Source of the DNA: Curtobacterium sp. MCJR17_055
GTDB lineage: Bacteria; Actinomycetota; Actinomycetes; Actinomycetales; Microbacteriaceae
Assembly: GCF_003224335.1 (NCBI RefSeq)
Contig: NZ_QKLF01000005.1
Location: 310,001 to 374,000 of the forward strand
DNA length: 64,000 nt
Direction: 5' to 3'
Below the pieces are notes generated by a model. The model was not told the origin of the DNA and ran no database searches. It saw only the letters and a program-made list of their open reading frames with translations. Made by a program: the position numbers and the translations under genes. Position 1 is the stretch's first letter. Every line of letters starts with the position of its first letter. This document shows positions 51,410-60,172 of this stretch, one piece after another.

Positions 51410-52252
51410 ATGACGTCCCGCCGACGCCGCACCCGCACCACCGTCCAGTCCTCGATCGTCACCCTCGTCGTCGCCCTCGGCGTCTGGGCGCTCCTCTCGT
51501 CGGGAGTCCTCGCAAGCGGTACCGACGCCGCCGCAGGCGGGCCGACGAGCACCGGCACCCGGACCGGCACCGGCGCCGAACCGACCATCACGACGACGGC
51601 GCGTCCGACCGCGCCCGGAGCGACCACCTCGGCACCGGCGGCCGCTCCGACGGAAGTGAGCCGACCCTCCAGTCCGGCCAGCGGCGACGCCGGGAGCACC
51701 GAGGCTGCTGCCGCCCGTGCGACCCTCGCCACCCTCGTCGTGAAGGGGAAGGCACCTGCGACGGGCTACGACCGCGAGGCGGACTTCGGCACAGCCTGGC
51801 TCGACGTCGACCACAACGGCTGCGACACCCGCAACGACGTCCTGGCCCGCGACCTGACGGACATCGTCCGGCAGGGGCCGTGCAAGGTCATGTCGGGGAA
51901 CCTCGTCTCCCCCTACACCGGCGGCGAGGTCGCGTTCGTGCGGGGCAACACGACCTCGACCCTCGTGCAGATCGATCACGTCGTCGCCCTCGAGAACGCA
52001 TGGCGGACGGGCGCGCAGCGGCTCACGCAGGACGAGCGCGAGGCGCTGGCGAACGACCCGGAGAACCTGTTCGCCGTCGACGGGCACTCCAACTCGCAGA
52101 AGCGCTCGTCGGACGCCGCGACCTGGCTGCCCGCGGCGAAGGGGTTCCGCTGCGAGTACGTCGAGCACCAGATCGCGGTGAAGGCGGAGTACCGCCTCTG
52201 GGTCGTGCCGGCCGAGCGTGACGCGATGGAGCGGGTGCTCAGCGCCTGCTGA
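51410..52252 (+). CDS. Membrane-tethered or secreted HNH-family nuclease (DUF1524-like)
   Basis: 280 residues. Basic tail RRRRTRT, one hydrophobic segment (about 14-36), a Thr/Ala/Pro linker to about 105, then a nuclease domain: DYDREADF-like GYDREADFGTAWLDVDHNG, VSPYTGGEV, LVQIDHVVALENAWRTGA with the catalytic-position His (near 189), and NDPENLFAVDGHSNSQKRSSDAATWLP. This is the HNH/DUF1524 family of exported actinobacterial nucleases. AGGAG upstream of ATG 51410, somewhat distant. Role may be in nutrient DNA breakdown or competition. Confidence 0.88.
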   Translation: MTSRRRRTRTTVQSSIVTLVVALGVWALLSSGVLASGTDAAAGGPTSTGTRTGTGAEPTITTTARPTAPGATTSAPAAAPTEVSRPSSPASGDAGSTEAAAARATLATLVVKGKAPATGYDREADFGTAWLDVDHNGCDTRNDVLARDLTDIVRQGPCKVMSGNLVSPYTGGEVAFVRGNTTSTLVQIDHVVALENAWRTGAQRLTQDEREALANDPENLFAVDGHSNSQKRSSDAATWLPAAKGFRCEYVEHQIAVKAEYRLWVVPAERDAMERVLSAC

Positions 52253-52300
52253 GGGACCTCGTCGCACCGCTCCCAGTCAGACAACACCTGTAGCGTAAAG

Positions 52301-52328
52301 CCGGTCCGGCGGACGCCCGTCGGACCGG
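52301..52328 (+). other. Hairpin in the 5' leader of the SDR gene
   Basis: CCGGTCCG (52301-52308) pairs with CGGACCGG (52321-52328). TAGCGT at 52291-52296 directly before it may be the -10, so the stem would be at or near the mRNA 5' end. The rest of 52253-52408 shows nothing else. Confidence 0.4.
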
Positions 52329-52408
52329 ACTCGCCGCCCGGTGCCGCGAACCAGCGCACCGCTTCCGGACCCCGAGCCCTTCATCGTCGAAGACCGCAGG
52401 AGGCCCTC

Positions 52409-53212
52409 ATGACCAGCACCAGTTCCACCAGCACGCGTTTCAGCGACCGCGTCGTCCTCATCACCGGCGGCGGCTCCGGCCTCGGTCGCGCCACCGCTGT
52501 CCGTCTCGCCACCGAGGGCGCGAAGCTCGCCCTCGTCGACGTCTCCGAGCAGGGCCTCGAGGCGACGAAGGCCGCCGTCGTCGAAGCCGCTCCGGACGCC
52601 GAGGTCCTCACCACCATCGCCGACGTCGCTGACGAGGCGCAGGTCGACGCGTACGTCGCCGCCACCCGCGAGCGCTTCGGCCGCATCGACGGCTTCTTCA
52701 ACAACGCCGGCATCGAGGGCAAGCAGAACCTCACCGAGTCGTTCACCGCCGCCGAGTTCGACAAGGTCGTGTCGATCAACCTGCGCGGGGTGTTCCTCGG
52801 CCTCGAGAAGGTCCTCGCCGTGATGCGCGAACAGGGCTCCGGCATGGTCGTCAACACCGCCAGCGTCGGTGGCATCCGCGGCGTCGGCAACCAGTCCGGC
52901 TACGCGGCGGCCAAGCACGGCGTCGTCGGCCTCACCCGGAACTCCGCCGTCGAGTACGGCCAGTACGGCATCCGCATCAACGCCATCGCCCCGGGCGCGA
53001 TCTGGACGCCGATGGTCGAGAACTCGATGAAGCAGATCGACGCCGAGAACCCGCGCAAGGCCGCCGAGGAGTTCATCCAGGTCAACCCCACCAAGCGCTA
53101 CGGCGAGGCCCCCGAGATCGCGGCGGTCGTCGCCTTCCTGCTCTTCGACGACGCGTCCTACATCAACGCTGCGGTCGTCCCGATCGACGGTGGGCAGTCC
53201 GCCAAGTACTGA
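52409..53212 (+). CDS. SDR-family oxidoreductase
   Basis: 267 residues. Classical SDR: cofactor loop TGGGSGLG (19-26), Asp44 after the second strand (NAD preference), FNNAGIEG, catalytic Ser152, Tyr165 and Lys169 (SGYAAAKHG), and C-terminal YINAAVVPIDGGQSAKY. Substrate unknown. GGAGG lies seven bases before the ATG. Ends at a hairpin. Confidence 0.94.
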   Translation: MTSTSSTSTRFSDRVVLITGGGSGLGRATAVRLATEGAKLALVDVSEQGLEATKAAVVEAAPDAEVLTTIADVADEAQVDAYVAATRERFGRIDGFFNNAGIEGKQNLTESFTAAEFDKVVSINLRGVFLGLEKVLAVMREQGSGMVVNTASVGGIRGVGNQSGYAAAKHGVVGLTRNSAVEYGQYGIRINAIAPGAIWTPMVENSMKQIDAENPRKAAEEFIQVNPTKRYGEAPEIAAVVAFLLFDDASYINAAVVPIDGGQSAKY

Positions 53213-53232
53213 CCCACACGGTCCAGGTCACC

Positions 53233-53264
53233 GGGGCGCGCCTTCCTGACGGGAGGCGCGCCCC
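53233..53264 (+). terminator. Terminator of the SDR gene
   Basis: GGGGCGCGCC (53233-53242) pairs with GGCGCGCCCC (53255-53264). The loop and right arm contain GACGGGAGGC (53248-53257). Confidence 0.8.
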
Positions 53265-53325
53265 ACCCGTTCCGCCCCTCCTGCGTGGCACCATGGCCGG
53301 TGACACGACGGTGGAGGGAAACGCG

Positions 53326-53751
53326 ATGAGCGCCAACGGAACGACCGGGTCGAGCTTCGGCCCGGGTGCTGAGGACGCGGTACCCAACGACGCCGGGGAG
53401 CTGCGACGGCGCATGAGCGAGTCGGCCGCGGGCTTCCTCGGCAGCGCCGCGTGGGTGCCGTGGAAGACCGACGGCGAGGACGCCGACGGCAGCGTCGCGC
53501 ACGTCGTCATCCGCGAGCGCCAGTTCGTCCCGGTCTTCACCGACCCGTCGGAACTGCGGACGAGCCTCCCGGGCCTGGAAGCACGCGCCATGCCGATGGC
53601 CGAACTCGTCACCGCGCTGCCGGAGGAGTTCGGGATCGTCGTCGACCCGACGAGCGCCCAGGCGGCGAACTTCCTGCAGGCCGACGTGATCGCCGGGCTG
53701 CGCGAAGGGATGCGCGGCGGCGGTCAGCTCCCGGAGTCCGACCCCGCCTGA
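53326..53751 (+). CDS. SseB-family protein
   Basis: 141 residues. HVVIRERQFVPVFTDPSELRTSLPGLEARAMPMAELVTALPEEFGIVVDPTSAQAANF is an SseB N-terminal-type domain, frequent in actinobacteria and of unknown biochemical role. GGAGGG eleven bases before the ATG at 53326 decides the start against an ATG 11 codons upstream. Its TGA overlaps the next ATG by one base (TGATG), so SseB and the first GPP34 gene are coupled. Confidence 0.82.
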   Translation: MSANGTTGSSFGPGAEDAVPNDAGELRRRMSESAAGFLGSAAWVPWKTDGEDADGSVAHVVIRERQFVPVFTDPSELRTSLPGLEARAMPMAELVTALPEEFGIVVDPTSAQAANFLQADVIAGLREGMRGGGQLPESDPA

Positions 53752-54431
53752 TGCCCGCGTCGCTCACGCTGCCGCAGGCGTTCGCGCTCCTGCTCGTCGC
53801 GTCCGACGGGCGGAGGATCCCCCCGGGACAGGTGCTCGACGCCGGGCTCGCCGGAGCAGCGCTCGGCGAGCTCGCTCTCCGAGGCATGGTCTCCCTCGAT
53901 CACAACCGGGTGATCGTCGCCAAGGCCCCGCCTCCGGGTGATCCCGCCCTCGACGGGTTCCTGACCTTGCTCGAGACAGCGCCGGCTCCGCGCCGACCCA
54001 CCAGCTGGGTCGCCCGGCTCGGGAACCGCGGCTTCCGGGAGGCCGTCCTGAACGGACTCGTCGCTCGCGGCGTCCTCGGGCGGGAGGAGAAACGGTTCCT
54101 CGCCGTGTTCCCCTCCGTGCGGTGGCCGGAGCGCGACGCTGGTCCCGCGAAGGCCTTGCGCGCCGAGGTCTCGGCCGTCCTGCGCGGGCAGGCCGAGCCG
54201 ACGCCGTTCACGTCCGCGCTCATCGGCCTGCTGCAGGCGACCCGGACGCTGCGGCCCCTGTTCGGGACACAGGACCGGGCACTGCTGCGCCGGATCACCG
54301 AGGGCGACTGGGTCGCGGCGGCGGTCCGTACCATCGTGCAGCGGGCGCAGTCGGCAGGCGGTGGGGCCGACGGCGCCGATGGCGGCGATGGTGGTGGCGG
54401 GGACGGCGGAGGAGGCGGCGGAGGCGAGTGA
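53751..54431 (+). CDS. GOLPH3/GPP34-family protein
   Basis: 226 residues. LTLPQAFALLLVASDGR opens the domain, followed by AGAALGELALRGMVSLD, VARLGNRGFREAVLNGLVARGVL and PTPFTSALIGLLQATRTLRPLFG, the helical GPP34 pattern known in eukaryotes as a PI4P-binding Golgi protein. Bacterial role unknown. The C-terminal 28 residues are nearly all Gly and Asp (GGGADGADGGDGGGG...). Coupled to SseB and followed by a paralogue. Confidence 0.88.
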   Translation: MPASLTLPQAFALLLVASDGRRIPPGQVLDAGLAGAALGELALRGMVSLDHNRVIVAKAPPPGDPALDGFLTLLETAPAPRRPTSWVARLGNRGFREAVLNGLVARGVLGREEKRFLAVFPSVRWPERDAGPAKALRAEVSAVLRGQAEPTPFTSALIGLLQATRTLRPLFGTQDRALLRRITEGDWVAAAVRTIVQRAQSAGGGADGADGGDGGGGDGGGGGGGE

Positions 54432-54483
54432 CCGGCGCGATGGCCCGGTCGTCCTGCGTCCCTCCGTGTGGCAGCATTCGGAC

Positions 54484-55113
54484 ATGGCTGAGCAACTCAC
54501 CCTCCCGCAGGCGCTCGCGCTGCTGCTCGTCCGCCCGGACGGCAAGGTCGGCCTGACCGAGCAGGGCATCACCGTCGGGCTCGGTGGTGCGGTCGTCGGC
54601 GAGCTCGCGCTCCGCGGGCTCCTGACGTACGAGCACCCGCACGTCATCGCCCGGAAGGCACCACTGACCGGCGATCCGCTGCTCGACGGGCCGTTCACCG
54701 AGATCGTCGCCACACCGAAGTCGCGACGGGCCGGGTTCTGGGTGGGTCGCTTCGGCAAGAACGCACTCCGCATCGCCGTCCTCGAGGGGCTGGCCGAGCG
54801 GGGCATCCTCGACCGAGAAGAACGACGAGCCCTGGGCATCTTCCGGTCGACGGTCTACCCGGAACGGGACGGCGGCCCCGAGAAAGCCCTCCGCGCGGGG
54901 ATCGCGGACGTGCTGGAAGGGAGGCTGCTCCCGACGCCGTTCACCGCCGCCCTCATCGGCCTGCTCGACGCCACCGGCACGCTCCGGAAGCAGTTCGGCA
55001 AGGTGGACCGGGCCATCGTCCGGCGCATCACCGAGGGTGACTGGGTCGCGCCGGCGGTCAAGTCGGTCCTGGCGGCGCAGGCTGCGGCGACAGGCGGTGC
55101 AGGAGCGGTGTGA
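54484..55113 (+). CDS. GOLPH3/GPP34-family protein, second paralogue
   Basis: 209 residues, alignable by eye to the preceding protein along its whole domain (LTLPQALALLLVRPDGK, VVGELALRGLLTYEH, VGRFGKNALRIAVLEGLAERGIL, PTPFTAALIGLLDATGTLRKQFG, RRITEGDWVA). It lacks the Gly/Asp tail. It has its own leaderless-type start (CAGCAT six bases before the ATG), so it is probably transcribed separately as well. Tandem duplication is evident. Function unknown. Confidence 0.88.
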   Translation: MAEQLTLPQALALLLVRPDGKVGLTEQGITVGLGGAVVGELALRGLLTYEHPHVIARKAPLTGDPLLDGPFTEIVATPKSRRAGFWVGRFGKNALRIAVLEGLAERGILDREERRALGIFRSTVYPERDGGPEKALRAGIADVLEGRLLPTPFTAALIGLLDATGTLRKQFGKVDRAIVRRITEGDWVAPAVKSVLAAQAAATGGAGAV

Positions 55114-55133
55114 TCCGCCGCGCGCCCGGCGGA
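55114..55133. terminator. Hairpin after the GPP34 pair
   Basis: TCCGCCG (55114-55120) pairs with CGGCGGA (55127-55133), one base after the stop codon, between convergent genes. Confidence 0.5.
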
Positions 55134-55158
55134 CCTCGGCGGGCCGCCGCTCGGGCGG

Positions 55159-58100
55159 TCAGCCCCGCGGCGCCACCAGCTCGATGAACCGCGACAGTAG
55201 CGCCAGCCCCGGGATCGACGGCGGCAGCGCCGTCGTCAGCGCCGGCGAGTGCACGAGGTACGCCGCCCACTTGGCCCGCGACAGCGCCACGTTGAGCCGG
55301 TTCGGCATGAGCAGGAAGTCGAGCCCGCGCGGGATGTCCGCTGCCGAGGACGCGGCCAGCGAGGTGATCGAGACCACCGCCTCCCGGCCCTGGAACAGGT
55401 CCACAGTCCCGACCTGCGTCCCGCTGAAGCCCGCACGGTCGAGCGCGTCCCGGATGACCGCACCCTGCGCGTTGTAGGGCGCGACGACGATCACGTCCTC
55501 GTCGGTGAGCGCGCGCGTGCCTCGGTCGTCCGTCCAGGTCCGCCCGACGACGTCCGCCACGAGGGTGACGACCCGAGCCGCTTCCTCCGGTGACGAGGTC
55601 GTGTTCCCCGCGTGCACGACGGGGACGGGATGCACGCCGGCCGCGACGCCGTCCAGGTGCCGCCCGGAAACCATCGACGCGAGCTGCCCGTCGTAGGACA
55701 GCCCCGACACCGCCGCGGTCAGGGCGGGTTCCATCCGCCGGGTCTGCGCGAGGAAGTACCCGAACTCCGGCGGGAGCACGTGCTCCCCGTCCGCCAACCA
55801 GCCGAGCGCGGACTCGTCCACGGGCTCGGGGTGCGAGCCCTGCGACACCTGGGGCAACTGCTGCGGATCGCCGAGCAGCAGCAGACGAGTGGCAGCGATC
55901 GCGGAGGCGATGGTCGGTGCGAGCGAGAACTGCCCGGCCTCGTCGACGACGAGCAGGTCCAGGGAGCGCCGGCCGATGGTCGCGTCGTTCGCGAAGGTCC
56001 ACGCCGTCCCGCCGACGACTCCCCCGGTACCGGTGTCGGCGCAGGACTGCAGGAACGCCGCGATCGCCGCACCGTTCTTCACTGGCGTCCACGCCGCCGC
56101 CTCGATCTCCTCGGCGTCGGCACCGCTCTTCGGCTGCTTCACGACCCGCTCCGCCGGCACACCCGCGGCGATGACGGCGTCGAGGAAGTTCTCGCTCGTC
56201 GCGTGCGACTGCCCGACGACGCCGACCCGCCACCCGTGCTCGCGCACGAGCGTCGCGACGACGTTCGACCCGACGTACGTCTTACCCGTGCCGGGAGGCC
56301 CCTGGATCGCCAGGTACGACCGGTCCAGTCCGAGCAGGGTCGCCACCACGGCACCCACCGTGTCGTCGCCGACGACCGGCTCGAGGGTTCCGCGCGGCGG
56401 CACCCGCCGGAGGAGGTCGAGCGCCGGGTCGGGCAGCATCTCCGGGAGGGCATCGAGCACCTCGGCGCCCCACTCCGCGATCGCGTCGGGCTGCGGCTTC
56501 GCCCGGGGTGGCGACGAGGGCGCGAGCGCGACCGGGAAGTCCGCGTGCGGTTCTCCCCCGCCGACCGGCATGCGTTCGAGGAGCAGCACCTCGGTGGCGT
56601 CGCCGTTGTCCCACACCTCCAGGATCGAGGCGCGGTCCGTCGCACCCTTCGGACCGGGCCCCGGGGCGGTGATCGACGCCGGGAGTGGGTCGTCGTAGAC
56701 GAGGTGGGGCGAGCCTCCCGGCCGGAGCCGCGAGCCGGGCGCGAGCGTCCCCGACAACCGGATCTCTCGTGACAGCGAGCGGGCGCGCGGCAGCGTCGCC
56801 CAGTCCCGCTCGACGGAGGCGCGCTCGACGACCAGGACGTCCCGCGTGTCGGCCCACTCGTCGACGGGGTTGCGGAGCCGGTCGAAGTGGTCCTGCCAGA
56901 AGGTCTTCGCCTCGCGGCGGTGGTAGTCGATCGCCGCCGCGGCGAGCGCCAACGCGGTCTGGTCGGGCGTGCGGTCGAGGGCGTCGACGTCGCCGAGGTA
57001 CTCGGTGAGCGCGACGGTCACCGGGTTCGGCTCGCGCTCGACCGGGATGGGCGGCAGCCCTTCGAGCTCGGTCGTTGTGGTGGCGTCCGGCGCGTGTTCG
57101 GCGCGGAGGCCGAGCAGCCAGTCGCGGAGGCGCAGTGTCGACCGGCAGTCGTAGGCGTTGTAGTCGGCGACCTGGTCGAGCTGCCGCTGCCCCTCGGCGG
57201 GGTCGCCGCTGCGGAGCTCCTCGATCGCGTCGACGTAGGCAGTGATGCTGTCGGCCGCGTTCGTCACGTCGCTCAGTCGCAGGTCGTCGCCCATGTACAG
57301 CGGCTCGAGCTTCTTGATCGAGTAGCTGCGGCTGCCGACCACCAGGGCCTTCCGCACGATCGGGTACAGGTCGACCAAGACACCGGCGCGCAGCAGGTCG
57401 TCCACCGCGTCCTCCCCCACCCCGTGGCGGGCGGCGAGGGACAGCAGGTGCGTCCGCTCGTATGCGGCGTAGTGGTAGATGTGCATGTCCGGGTACCGCT
57501 CGCGGCGCTCGGCGATGAACGCGAGGAAGTCCAGCAGCGCCTGGCGCTCGTCGCGGATGGTGTGCGCCCAGAATGCGCGGAAGTCGGCCTGGTCATCGAC
57601 GAGGCCGAACAGGTAGTCGAGGCCCCAGTGCACGCCGTCCTCGGTGTGGAGCGGGTCGCCCTCGAAGTCGAAGAAGACGTCGCCAGGATCGGGTGCCGGG
57701 ATCGCGTCGAGTGCCCGTGCATCCAGGACGTCGAAGGCTGGACCGCGGTTCGGGCTGGCAGCGTCGCTGCGGTTGGCTGCGCGCTCCGTCTCGATCTGGA
57801 GGCTCGCCTGCCGCACCAGACGATCCAGCGTCGTCTTCGACATGGTCGCCACCGGCGCGGTCCGGACCGCCAGGTCGTCGATCGACCGGACGCCCTGCCG
57901 GATCAGCTTCGTCCGCTGGTCGAGGCGCATGCCGGCGACGAGGACCAGGTCGCGGTGTCGCTGCACCTCCTGCTGGCAAGCAGAGCACCGGCCGCAGCTG
58001 GAGTAGCGCGGGTCCCCCCACTGCATCGGTTCGTCGGCAGCCAAGCGCTCGGCGATCACCCGGATCAGCTCGGCCCGCTGCGTGCGGTACACCGGGACGA

Positions 58101-58656
58101 TGTCGGCCAGGTCGTGTGTGGTCGTCGTGCGGTCGCCGAGGACCAGGTGCACCTGCTGCCCGGTCGGGATGTCGTTCGCCCGCATCTGCTCGGCGTAGGC
58201 CGCGAGCTGCAGCAGGGCGCTGATCTTGGCGTGGCGGGCGAGCTTGGTGTCGTAGACCTCGTACTCGCCGCGGGCATTGCGGATGATGAAGTCCGCGAAG
58301 CCGATGAAGCCTGTGCCGTCTGTGGACGCCGGGACGTGGAACGTCGGTTGGAAGAGGACGTCCGCGCCGTCCCGCATCGCGTTCCGCGCTCGTTCGGCGG
58401 CTTCGGCGTACTGCGGCGGGGCCGGGCGGTCGAACTCCACCACGTCGTGGGTCTGCTTCAGGATCTCGAGGTAGTCGAGCTCGTGCTGGTCCCCCAGGCG
58501 GGCCGTTCGGTCGAGCATGTCGTCGTGCTCGTCCGGCAGGGGCTCCCCGCGGCCGAGCTTGACGTCGAGGCGGCGGAGGAACGCCCACTCGCAGGATGCC
58601 CACGTGCTGAGGTCGCTCGGGCTGAGCAAGACCTGGCCGTCGGTGGTGATCTGCAT
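55159..58656 (-). CDS. TM0106-family RecB-like nuclease fused to superfamily I helicase
   Basis: 1165 residues. The N-terminal part is RecB-like PD-(D/E)xK: GFADFIIRNARGEYEVYDTK (near 118-138) holds the Asp, Glu and Lys. CGRCSACQQEV near 218-228 may be part of a metal site. A DEDD exonuclease-like region starts at VFFDFEGDP (near 325). The helicase: IQGPPGTGKTYVGSN near 784, VVDEAGQFSLAPTIA near 900, LLGDPQQLPQVSQG, then VAPYNAQGAVIRDAL and TVDLFQGREAVV. A DNA/RNA end-processing role is likely. GGGGAA before the ATG. Divergent from the candidate defence island. Confidence 0.92.
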   Translation of the reverse strand: MQITTDGQVLLSPSDLSTWASCEWAFLRRLDVKLGRGEPLPDEHDDMLDRTARLGDQHELDYLEILKQTHDVVEFDRPAPPQYAEAAERARNAMRDGADVLFQPTFHVPASTDGTGFIGFADFIIRNARGEYEVYDTKLARHAKISALLQLAAYAEQMRANDIPTGQQVHLVLGDRTTTTHDLADIVPVYRTQRAELIRVIAERLAADEPMQWGDPRYSSCGRCSACQQEVQRHRDLVLVAGMRLDQRTKLIRQGVRSIDDLAVRTAPVATMSKTTLDRLVRQASLQIETERAANRSDAASPNRGPAFDVLDARALDAIPAPDPGDVFFDFEGDPLHTEDGVHWGLDYLFGLVDDQADFRAFWAHTIRDERQALLDFLAFIAERRERYPDMHIYHYAAYERTHLLSLAARHGVGEDAVDDLLRAGVLVDLYPIVRKALVVGSRSYSIKKLEPLYMGDDLRLSDVTNAADSITAYVDAIEELRSGDPAEGQRQLDQVADYNAYDCRSTLRLRDWLLGLRAEHAPDATTTTELEGLPPIPVEREPNPVTVALTEYLGDVDALDRTPDQTALALAAAAIDYHRREAKTFWQDHFDRLRNPVDEWADTRDVLVVERASVERDWATLPRARSLSREIRLSGTLAPGSRLRPGGSPHLVYDDPLPASITAPGPGPKGATDRASILEVWDNGDATEVLLLERMPVGGGEPHADFPVALAPSSPPRAKPQPDAIAEWGAEVLDALPEMLPDPALDLLRRVPPRGTLEPVVGDDTVGAVVATLLGLDRSYLAIQGPPGTGKTYVGSNVVATLVREHGWRVGVVGQSHATSENFLDAVIAAGVPAERVVKQPKSGADAEEIEAAAWTPVKNGAAIAAFLQSCADTGTGGVVGGTAWTFANDATIGRRSLDLLVVDEAGQFSLAPTIASAIAATRLLLLGDPQQLPQVSQGSHPEPVDESALGWLADGEHVLPPEFGYFLAQTRRMEPALTAAVSGLSYDGQLASMVSGRHLDGVAAGVHPVPVVHAGNTTSSPEEAARVVTLVADVVGRTWTDDRGTRALTDEDVIVVAPYNAQGAVIRDALDRAGFSGTQVGTVDLFQGREAVVSITSLAASSAADIPRGLDFLLMPNRLNVALSRAKWAAYLVHSPALTTALPPSIPGLALLSRFIELVAPRG

Positions 58657-58958
58657 GCGCTTCCCCGCCTCGTCTGGTGCGGGTCGAGCTTAGGGCCGCC
58701 CGCCGACAGCAGGAGGCCGCCGGGAAGCCTCAACCCGGACACCGTCACGTCGGATCGCCGCGGAAACGTTTCCTTGTGATGAGCTTGCAGGGTGTCGCGG
58801 AGAGCCGCAGCCGAGAACCAGTAGCCCGCCGTCACCAACCACTTCGTCGACAAGGGCATGAGCGTCGTCAACCTCGTCCGGGCGCCCGAAGGCTGCGAGA
58901 ATGCGTCAGTATTGGGCCACAGCATTCCTACTTCTTCCCGACGCAGCAGGAGCCATCA
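58657..58958. promoter_or_regulatory. Divergent intergenic region with a 12-bp perfect palindrome, island boundary
   Basis: 302 bp between the nuclease-helicase and the EcsC/TerB gene. GGAAACGTTTCC (58762-58773) is a perfect palindrome like LacI-family operators, although no LacI gene is in view. From here rightwards the sequence is visibly less GC-rich. No ORF with a start, ribosome site and coding-like composition is present; a fragmentary frame reading MPLSTKWLVTAGYWFSAAAL on the minus strand might be a gene scar but is unsupported. Confidence 0.5.
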
Positions 58959-60071
58959 ATGACCAAAGCCGATCCGTCCGACGCCACTGACGAAGAGCGT
59001 GCTGCAGTCGAGCGTGAGCGGGAGGAGCTGAAGGACTTCGTCAAGAGCCTCAGCGGGGAAGACCTGAGGAGTGGCAACTGGTTCTCGAAACTCCTCTCCA
59101 ACGCCCTCGGTACCTATGCCGAGAAGGTGGACGCCGCGTACTTCCAGGCGCGCTACAAGGGAGTTCCCGCGGACGCTGTGGTCGACCAGCGGATCAAGAT
59201 GGCCGCCCGCTACGCGGCCATCGAGGGTGGATTATCCGCGGGCGCTTACACGGCCGCGGTGGTGGCCACCCTCGGCTCTGCAGGAGGAGCATCCCCGCTC
59301 ACTCTTCCCGCCGCGGGCGTGACTCTGCTCGTCGACGTCGCGTACATCGCTCGCCTGCAGCTCCACCTCGCCTACGACATTGCCATCCTCTACCGCGTCC
59401 CGGTCGACGTGGAGGACCCCGATGACCTTTGGAAGCTGATCCGCGTCGCCTTCACCATCCGGAGCGCCCAGGCCGCGAGCGAGGGTGTAACCAAAGTGGT
59501 GCCGGCTCTCGTGCGACCGCTCGTGAAGACCTTCTACTCGCGGGGCGTGCTCAATGCAGCCAAGGGGCTCCCGGTCGTCGGTCGGTTCCTCTTGCAGCGG
59601 AACGTCATCAAGATCGGTATCCCGGTCGTGGGCGTACCGCTGTCGGTCGCTCTCAACTACTACTCGACGATCGTTGCAGGTCGTCACGCGAGGGCCGTCT
59701 TCCGCAACGACGCCCGAGTTCATGAGGTCGCAGGAGCCGCCGTCGAGAAGACGAGGCACCCGAGGTCGTTGCTCTGGGTCGCGTGGATGGTCGTGCTGGC
59801 CGACGGCAAGATCACCGACGACGAGGCACTCTTCATGCGGAGGCTGGTCGAGGAGCTCCACGACCAGCACGACCTGACTGACGAACAGTTCGCGAACAAG
59901 ATCGATCTCGACATCGACGACGTGTGGCGCCGACTCGATGGCGAAGACGACGACCTGGCGGACCTGATCGACGTTGCGATGAAGACAGCCGAGATCGACG
60001 GCTCGGTGCACAAGCTCGAGACTGCGATCATCGACGAGCTTCGGACCCGGTACTTCAACACGACCGCGTGA
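58959..60071 (+). CDS. EcsC-like membrane protein with C-terminal TerB-like domain
   Basis: 370 residues. A charged helix (10-40) leads to a largely hydrophobic alpha-helical region (60-245) with Gly/Ala-rich segments (AIEGGLSAGAYTAAVVATLG, LTLPAAGVTLLVDVAYIARL, IKIGIPVVGVPLSVALNYY), which resembles EcsC-family proteins. Residues 270-370 are TerB-like: ADGKITDDEALFM and AEIDGSVHKLE repeat the DGxxxxxE acidic motif of the metal-binding TerB fold. AGGAG eight bases upstream of the ATG. It precedes the helicase by 133 bp on the same strand and shares its lower GC content, so membership of the same island is likely but not proven. Confidence 0.72.
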   Translation: MTKADPSDATDEERAAVEREREELKDFVKSLSGEDLRSGNWFSKLLSNALGTYAEKVDAAYFQARYKGVPADAVVDQRIKMAARYAAIEGGLSAGAYTAAVVATLGSAGGASPLTLPAAGVTLLVDVAYIARLQLHLAYDIAILYRVPVDVEDPDDLWKLIRVAFTIRSAQAASEGVTKVVPALVRPLVKTFYSRGVLNAAKGLPVVGRFLLQRNVIKIGIPVVGVPLSVALNYYSTIVAGRHARAVFRNDARVHEVAGAAVEKTRHPRSLLWVAWMVVLADGKITDDEALFMRRLVEELHDQHDLTDEQFANKIDLDIDDVWRRLDGEDDDLADLIDVAMKTAEIDGSVHKLETAIIDELRTRYFNTTA

Positions 60072-60172
60072 AGGACAACGTCGAAGCGGCGGTCGGCAAG
60101 CTCGCCACGGCGGGCGAGCGCCAGCGGCGACATTAGGCTGAGACGAAGCGCAGCGGCGAGGGCTGGCTGCGC

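Noticed and set aside
58660-58925. A protein-coding gene in the 302-bp gap before the island
   Set aside because: Frames on both strands are open but have no ribosome site or recognisable sequence; a scar is possible but cannot be supported.
60068-60136. 22-codon ORF overlapping the EcsC/TerB stop codon (GTGA)
   Set aside because: The peptide VKDNVEAAVGKLATAGERQR... is too short, no ribosome or promoter signal beyond the overlap, and GTGA overlaps are frequent by chance at GC-rich stops.
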